From Gymnopus androsaceus JB14 (lineage: Eukaryota > Basidiomycota > Agaricomycetes > Agaricales > Omphalotaceae): 64,000 nt of DNA. The notes under the pieces were generated by a model. That model ran no database searches and was not told where the DNA came from. It saw only the letters and a list, made by a program, of their open reading frames with translations. The DNA lies in assembly GCA_009733575.1 (NCBI GenBank), contig ML769671.1, positions 1-64,000 on the forward strand, in the 5' to 3' direction. Of the stretch, positions 57,780-64,000 are shown piece after piece. Numbering within the stretch: position 1 is the stretch's first letter; each line of letters starts with the position of its first letter. The position numbers and the translations under genes are program-made.

Positions 57780-58353
57780 TATCCATCACTGATATTACCC
57801 AAGTCAGAATTCCATTATTCGTCCCCGTACTGAAAAGGGTGTCCTTTGGGTCGGACCTCCTCCACGGCGCTGTTTCTTCCACCGCTGCGTTTCATTACCA
57901 GCGATATGCAAATTCCTTGGATAAACCTTACGAGTATCTCTCTTGATAGCGTTTCTCTATTTCCGACAGAATATAAAGCGATCCTAAATGCATGTGTGGA
58001 GCTGAAGTCGATGATTCTACACAGGCCAGGAGAGGGTCATCGATTCGGCGATTTCTTTTAGGGGTCCAAACGGAGTGGTAGAGCACAATAAACTGGAAAC
58101 TTTGCGACTACATGATTGCAGAGTGGATGTTCGCGAATTCCTCTCATCCACTAGCGTGAAGCTCCAGATCGTCACAGAGTGTAATCCTTCCAATCCAATG
58201 TGCCAGCTGGTTCGTCAATCCATCCGAGCGAACAATGTTGGAGTGGAGTGGCAAGGTATTCGTTTGTTGGAACTAGGAGGAATGGATAAGGACTTCATTC
58301 GTGCGTGTAAGCAAAAGCTTCCAACAAACAGTGTTCTCAGACTATTACAATAA
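57780..58353 (+). pseudogene. F-box/LRR C-terminal fragment
   Basis: LTSISLDSVSLFPTEYKAIL and LETLRLHDCRVDVREFL are LRR-like strands as in basidiomycete F-box proteins. Stops and a frame change separate them. The final part (VEWQGIRLLELGG to LPTNSVLRLLQ) ends at 58353. No F-box seen. Confidence 0.45.
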
Positions 58354-58400
58354 CTATATAAATCATATGGGAGATGGAGCGCAATCTCCCATAGGTATAA

Positions 58401-59842
58401 CTATCTTCCAATGTGTATGCGTTCGAGCAAGCTCTGTGAGGTAGTGACAGTCAAGTTGCGAACAAGATCGAGGTTCCTGCCAAACTTGAACGCAAAATGA
58501 ACAACCGGTAGAGGCGTTGAAAAACATCGATATAAAGAAGGGTCCATGGAATAAAACAACGGCTCAGACATCATCGGGCTTGTGGGGGGATGAAAGTAGT
58601 GTATGCGCCGTTTAATCGTATCCAGGAGATTTTGCACCGAGCAATCGTACATCGCCAGCCAAAGGCGATTCAAGGAAGGCAGCAAAATTCTATCTTGCGC
58701 CAAAGTATTTAACAACGCATGCAGATTATGGGAGGATGAAAGAACGTTCAATTCAGATAGGGAGTCCAAATAAGGGGACGAGAAGAATTCTTCCCAAAAA
58801 TTGGCTGTCCACCAGTCCAGGCTCGAAATAAGAGAATGCTCGCAGTCTGCAGCGAGATCGAGCAACAAAAGCAGGCAAAGCCCTACGAACTTCTTCTGTT
58901 AAGCTAGCCCCGATGGCCAGGACTTGAAGATTGGGTGTATTAACCGAGTCCAACAAATATGGAGTGAAGATTCGACTACGGACCTCCATCGTATGTAAAT
59001 GGGGAATTATCACTGGGTTCGGGAGAGGATTGACATCGTGGGGTGGTCCACCAGTCAAGTGGAGGATTTGTAAATCCTTCAATCGAGGAAGGGTATCAAA
59101 AAAGAGGTAATCCATTCCGAAACCGGCGGAAAGCCGACTCAAGTTTGTCGGAAGCGATGAACGTACATGTACGCCAATGTGATATTGTGTCTCCCAGGTA
59201 AGATGTCTGAGGGAGGAATGGGGGGGACAAGGGAGGAAAATTTCTTGAATAAGCGTTAAACTCTCCGGGTCCCAATTACAACAACGCCGATCCTGTTCGA
59301 AATGCACCACTTCAAGAGAGGGTATAACTGTCGCGAGGTAGAGCTAGCAATGAAGACTGTATGCCAGCTGCTAGAATGAAAGTGGCTATTTTCCAACGAT
59401 GCATATGAGGCCGGAGAAGATTAATCACAGCGTCCGTTACTACCATAGTGTATTCTTCCACCTCCCAACGCTGATGGTCGATATACAAGTTCAGAGGATA
59501 TTGTCCTGAACGTTCCAGCCACATTTTGACCATCGGTATGTGCCTTGGGACAGGAAATACAATCATGAACGTGGACCAAAGCCTCGGATAACAGAGAGCG
59601 ATGTCCCTCCATCGACTGCAGATGTGACTGAGAATTAACTGAGGAGGTGGTGACTTGTCCAGTCTCCATTCTCGATCAGGTAGGCAGTATACGAACACTT
59701 CCTGAAGAATCTCTACAGGAAGACTGTTGACATGGCACTTGGCCTTGGGTATCACGCGAAGATAATCGAGGCCGAGATCCAGCACGAGAGCCCGCAGGAG
59801 TGCTCTCTCATCCTCAGCTCTCTTCGCGTAGAAATAATCCAT
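58401..59842 (-). CDS. F-box/LRR-type protein, with two single-base breaks
   Basis: ATG at 59840-59842 starts MDYFYAKRAEDERALLRALV. An F-box-like segment follows (VNSLPVEILQEVFVYCLP, then LILSHICSRWRDIALCYPRLW). Next come LRR-like strands (LKDLQILHLTGG, LQVLAIGASLTEEVRRAL, LSELNVLSSSHNLHALL), ending near 58401. Two frameshifts break it. One lies just before 59312, around CTAGCTCTACC. The other is at the A5 run 58796-58800 (plus strand), where one base fewer would rejoin the frame. F-box proteins of this kind bring substrates to SCF ubiquitin ligases. Whether the gene is alive depends on those two bases. Confidence 0.75.
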
Positions 59843-60442
59843 GCCGGGATGTACAAGACTCGCGGAGGGATTATCCACATCGAATCCCAGAAGAGTTTGT
59901 TGGAGGTACCGAATCCCGTTATCAAAGACATTCAGCGTGGAAGACTTGGAGGTTGTATATTTCGCCTAAACACAGTAGAAGGTGAGTTTGGCTTGGGCCA
60001 GATAACCACAGCAGCAGCGGGACTCACTTCCAAGAATCGCTGGTCTAATATAGGCGATGCACGATCCCTATACTGCAGTTCCGACGCCATATAGCGCGCG
60101 TGCTAAACTTGTGTAGTAAATATAAAGTCTTGATCAACACTAGAACGAGATGGACATACCGAACTGGTTCCAATCCACAGGGAAAAAAAACGATATCAAT
60201 TTATAGGCTCAGGCGACATGACGCTTTGAACCCAATGCAAAGACAAGGTTGCAGTCCTTCGTCGTCTCCATATGAAAACCCCAGTTTGCGATGAAATTGC
60301 CTAACTCAGAAACAAGGGGAGTTCAGTGTTGTTAAGATTAATACTGTCACCTAGCTAATCAAAGCAATGAGCGCAATGTTCTCAAGAACTGAATTACTGT
60401 ATCCAGTACAAGGATTGCCAAAAAAGGTCATCAGCCGGCAAA
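59843..60442. other. Intergenic, no gene seen
   Basis: Open frames up to 120 codons are antisense or spurious. Likely promoter of the F-box gene. Confidence 0.45.
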
Positions 60443-61146
60443 ACCTCGACCTCACGATAAACGTGGGTAACAAGCCTGGAATGATGGCCCCTGTTGGCAG
60501 GCTTGTATCCCTGGATCCGCGAATTACCATACACTGCGAATAATTCCTCGAATAATTGTAAATTATCTTCAAAAGGAAAAGACCCTCAGGGCCTCTAGAA
60601 TGTTGAGATAAGCCTCGGAAGGCAGCGGGAATATGCCTGGCTGTTCCGAACTTTCATCATGGGAGTTCTTTTCAGGTCCGAATATCCGTACCGCGCTCAA
60701 CGTTCTGCGCGCGCATCATAAACTCTGCTCATTGCCCTCCCGACATCCCAACCACCTGATAATCCCACACGATGGGACGGATTGACATATTGATAATGAT
60801 ATGTCAATCCGTCCCATCGTGTGGGATTATCAGGTGGTTGGGATGTCGGGAGGGCAATGAGCAGAGTTTATGATGCGCGCGCAGAACGTTGAGCGCGGTA
60901 CGGATATTCGGACCTGAAAAGAACTCCCATGATGAAAGTTCGGAACAGCCAGGCATATTCCCGCTGCCTTCCGAGGCTTATCTCAACATTCTAGAGGCCC
61001 TGAGGGTCTTTTCCTTTTGAAGATAATTTACAATTATTCGAGGAATTATTCGCAGTGTATGGTAATTCGCGGATCCAGGGATACAAGCCTGCCAACAGGG
61101 GCCATCATTCCAGGCTTGTTACCCACGTTTATCATGAGGTCGAGGT
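60443..61146. repeat. 704-bp near-perfect palindrome
   Basis: The arms are 347 bp each with no gaps. I see one mismatch, near the outer ends (CTCACG against CTCATG). The loop is only 10 nt (60790-60799, TTGATAATGA). The axis lies at 60794.5, both from the ends and from the loop. No target duplication is obvious. No gene spans it. Either a real foldback/hairpin locus or a read-chimera artefact. Confidence 0.95.
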
Positions 61147-61558
61147 GTAAGAATACAGACCAGTAGTAAGAAAGCCTTAGAAAGGCCCGAAGACGTTTGA
61201 GTGGATTTTGAAGCTTGCAGCATTGAATCCATCGATGAGCGGTAGACTCGACGAACGTTGGAAAGCGAGCCGCAGGTAGCGGTGATTGATCTCGGTCTGC
61301 GAGTTCGAAAATCATAATAAGAAAGCTGAGAAAGACTAGTACGATACGTGGTACATACTTGAAACTACGTTATGTATATGTGATGAACTTCTGCATAAAA
61401 GAAAAAAGAGCAATAAACCTAAGGGCGTACGTACGCTGTACTTATGACCTTATCATCGTTATCATCATCATCGAGTCCCAAATCCATTGGTAAAGCATTT
61501 CGCACAACAGTGTCCATTCCCCAACACATACGGCCTACAATCAACTCCCACCGTTAAA
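61147..61558. other. Spacer right of the palindrome
   Basis: A minus-strand frame of 89 codons (61046-61315) runs into the palindrome arm; nothing recognised. Confidence 0.45.
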
Positions 61559-62892
61559 TCACAAAGGCACCTCAGTGGTCGCGGGACTTTCTGGTACAAA
61601 AACAAATATGGGATAAGCAACAGCCCTGGTTGGAGTGTTTAACGAAGCCACTGACCTATACTCGCCCTCAGCAGCAACACTGAGCTCCTCAATCTCACCC
61701 TGAACACCAGACAAGGCTTCAGCAGCAGCGCTGTAAAGGGAGAGCTATTGAAAAGTAACAATCATCAGCGGCATGAAACATTTAGGGGTAGGAGGCATTC
61801 CTACCTGGGCTTTGACTAGCTCGTTCAAGTTCTTCAGAGGTTCGGGCTGAATAAAGATCAGTATCATTCAGATTTAACTAAAGGAAGAAACACGCACGTT
61901 CTCCAAAACAGTCTTCATAAGCGTTATTGCGACCTCGGTCTTCTGAACGAGATCATCCTCAGCGTTCTCGACCTCGAGTCGGGCCTGCTCCTGACGAGCA
62001 GGAGATGCGTTTTTGAGGCTATTCAAGCAATCAGATGATATCTAGCTGCAACGGGTCAAAACTTACCTCTGTTTAGCCGCATCCAACTCCAGCCTACTTG
62101 TCCGGACGGCCTGTCTCGCCTTCATAGCAACATTGATGCTCGTACTCAGCGTAGTTTGCCAAGGGTGGAGATACCCTTGCTGGACAACGCTATCATGCTC
62201 GATACGGGCGTTGGAGATGGTTTCGTTGGCCTGAGCGTATAAAGCGAGCGCTTTACCCAGTTTGCTAGAGTCTCCAGCAGGAGTTGAGACTAGCATTTGA
62301 GAGGCGGAGTGAGAGGCGCGAGTGAGAGCATGAGGAAGTGTTTTGTGCGGAGCCTCGAGAACTGGACGTGGAGACGTGGCTCCGGGAGAAAGAGGAGTGC
62401 CCTTGAGGTTGGTAGCAGCAAAGTTCTGGAAGCCTGCGCCGAGGTTGGTGGAGAGTTCGGAAAGAGATTCCTGCACCTGGACTGGGTAATCGTAGGCTTC
62501 GGTTTCATACACCTGTGTAGACGAATTACAAGAGAAGAAGAAGAGTTACTTTTCATCATACCTTGGTAATCCTGTAGCCATTTCATTAGTTTAGATTGAA
62601 AAGATAGGCCTCATAAGAACCTACTTCAACATTGCAAGGTGAGCATTTCTAAGAGCGTCCACTCGTGCTTCAAGATCCTTGTACTCTGCGCGAGAGCGCT
62701 GTCAATCATTGAAGCGTATTAGGAGGCATGGTACGCACCCTGAGGAAGCTCAGTAATCTCCTCTTGAGATACTTGGCCAAGTCTTTCTTTGGTCGCTTGA
62801 ACGCTAGAGGTGAAGCCTTTGGCGAATTTGTTCGCGCTCTGGCCTAAATTCAGACCAGCGATACCGGTTTGTAGAGTTTTCCAGCCTTCCAT
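61559..62892 (-). CDS. BAR-domain protein (Gvp36-like)
   Basis: ATG at 62890-62892 starts MEGWKTLQTGIAGLNLGQSA. A helical BAR region follows: KERLGQVSQEEITELPQEYK, LEARVDALRNAHLAMLKVTK, YETEAYDYP, then SKLGKALALYAQANETISNA and KARQAVRTSRLELDAAKQR. Further exons give QEQARLEVENAEDDLVQKTE and EPLKNLNELVKAQ, then LYSAAAEALSGVQGEIEEL. Several short introns are present. The last junction is ambiguous: reading through gives a stop at 61559-61561, whereas splicing would end at 61572-61574. BAR proteins bind curved membranes; yeast Gvp36 acts in Golgi/vacuole trafficking and endocytosis. The same role is inferred. Confidence 0.88.
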
Positions 62893-63318
62893 CTTTCAAC
62901 AGTGTATGAGGTCTTCTGAAATAAGTTGAAGTCCAAGTGAAGCAAGTCGTAGAGAGAAAGAAAGCGGACACCGACGCCGTGCACAGCGACGACACTGCCA
63001 CAGCGATTCAGCGCTTACTCTAACTGACGCTAGAATTACAACAGAGCTTCATCTCCAGCATACATAGAACTAATACTGTACAACATACATACACGTATAA
63101 CCAGGAAAGCATAAAAGCAATTTAAACTAAGAAAGCATCGACATCAAATACCCATGTACATCTATACACACAACAATCGAGCCATTCCAGATCCATTTTC
63201 ACATAGCTCGTCAAAAATTGGAGCCATGCCTTGTTACGAGCGACCTTCCATGTAGCTTCCAAAAGGGTTATTTGACTTGAAAGCCCTCGGTTGCTACTGC
63301 TACTGCTGGATGCGCTCT
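62893..63318. other. Spacer
   Basis: Between the BAR gene's start and the 3' end of the next minus-strand gene. No gene seen; probably holds the BAR promoter and a 3' UTR. Confidence 0.5.
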
Positions 63319-64000
63319 TCAATATTCCTCCTCCTGCCAGTATTGCTCCTCAGACTGCTCAGAATAATCCTGACCATTCAAGGAGCCTTCCTGGTATGAC
63401 TGATATCCATCATCCTGATACTGAGCATCGAAGCTCTGATCAGCACTCGCAGGATACCAACCAGACTGACCACCCTCCTCAATCGCAATAGGGTATGCAG
63501 TAGGGTATGCAGTAGGGTACGCAGTAGGGTATGCAGTAGGGTATGCAGTAGGGTACGCGGTAGGGTACGCAATAGGGTACGCAGGGCCGCCGTGCGGGGA
63601 GCCGCTATACCCAGTATTAGGGTACGCAGGAGTCGGACCACGCGAAGAACTACCAGAGCTTTCGCCAGAATGCATATGACCATGGTTGACAGCAGGAGGT
63701 AAATGCTGAGCGCCTTGGTGAGGTCCCATATTTCCGCCGTGACTATGAGGTTTACCAGCTAGGTAAACGGTGAAGTTAGGTACATTGATATCGGTTCCGA
63801 AGAATGGACCCACAATTGATATTTAAGCTGGCGCTGTGCACCGCAGAATAATGTTGATGGGATTGTGCATTAACTGCAAGGTCCATTAGTGGAATGAACA
63901 CTAAGAGTTTAGGTTAATACCCACCATAAGGACCATGGTAGTTGGTCGAGCCGTTGTTGGAGTTTTGATAAGTATTTCCATGGTGGTTACCAAAATTCGA
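63319..64000 (-). CDS. Tyr/Pro/Gly-rich low-complexity protein (runs off the right edge)
   Basis: 3' part of a gene. The exon 63319 to about 63830 has GTDINVPNFTVYLAGKPHSH, a His/Gly stretch, seven to eight AYPT/AYPI units (63490-63590), and an acidic Gln/Tyr-rich tail (SEQSEEQYWQEEEY). The upstream exon at the edge (about 63925-64000) reads NFGNHHGNTYQNSNNGSTNY. The frame between them probably changes by one base at the GGG near 63808, or there is an unusual splice site. Such sequences are disordered and aggregation-prone. Function unknown. Confidence 0.55.
63490..63590 (-). repeat. 12-bp coding minisatellite (AYPT units)
   Basis: Plus-strand unit GTAGGGTATGCA, about eight copies with minor changes, kept in frame. 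Confidence 0.9.

Overview
The window reads as nuclear DNA of a mushroom-forming basidiomycete (Agaricomycetes). The genes have many short introns (about 44-66 nt, GT...AG). Recognisable families are typical of that group: an NWD2-type NACHT/WD40 gene, a DUF6536 membrane protein, F-box genes, a class-II P450, a GH92 mannosidase, a sushi-type chromovirus and many small inverted-repeat elements. No bacterial features, CRISPR arrays or operons were seen. A run of N at 38010-38503 is an assembly gap.

Layout. 1-4822: two direct copies of a decayed NACHT/WD40 gene, separated by a 1.19-kb palindrome; the second copy carries a TA-flanked MITE. 4823-8147: gene-free, with inverted-repeat elements and a tRNA-like SINE. 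8148-15426: a complete chromovirus on the minus strand with 449-bp LTRs, a 5-bp target duplication, a self-priming signal, a possible -1 frameshift site, and heavy CpG-type decay. An 803-bp hAT-type element sits inside its 5' LTR. 15427-17030: more foldback and TA-flanked elements. 17262-22625: DUF6536 membrane protein and a ZIP metal transporter, both on the minus strand. 24614-31606: an Atg22-like vacuolar MFS protein, a 15-exon P450, and a short-chain dehydrogenase. 31800-34900: a tandemly duplicated RGG-tailed gene with a triplicated promoter module. 35030-40150 and 54110-56210: a lineage-specific repeat family with three copies of one unknown gene, one of them intact. 40790-41909: mitochondrial ribosomal protein uL2m. 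42328-45690: two divergent paralogues of an unknown family. 47758-50987: secreted GH92 mannosidase. 51868-53047: three-repeat Myb protein. 56914-59842: a small membrane ORF and F-box/LRR genes. 60443-61146: a gap-free 704-bp palindrome. 61559-62892: BAR-domain protein. 63319 to the right edge: a Tyr/Pro-rich repeat protein.

The housekeeping genes do not form a cluster; Atg22, ZIP, GH92, uL2m and BAR are independent cellular functions. P450 and SDR are neighbours on opposite strands and could share an oxidative pathway, but nothing else in the window supports a biosynthetic cluster. Single-base frameshifts, several in homopolymer runs, break otherwise well-conserved genes. Consensus sequencing error is therefore a live explanation for many of the breaks.
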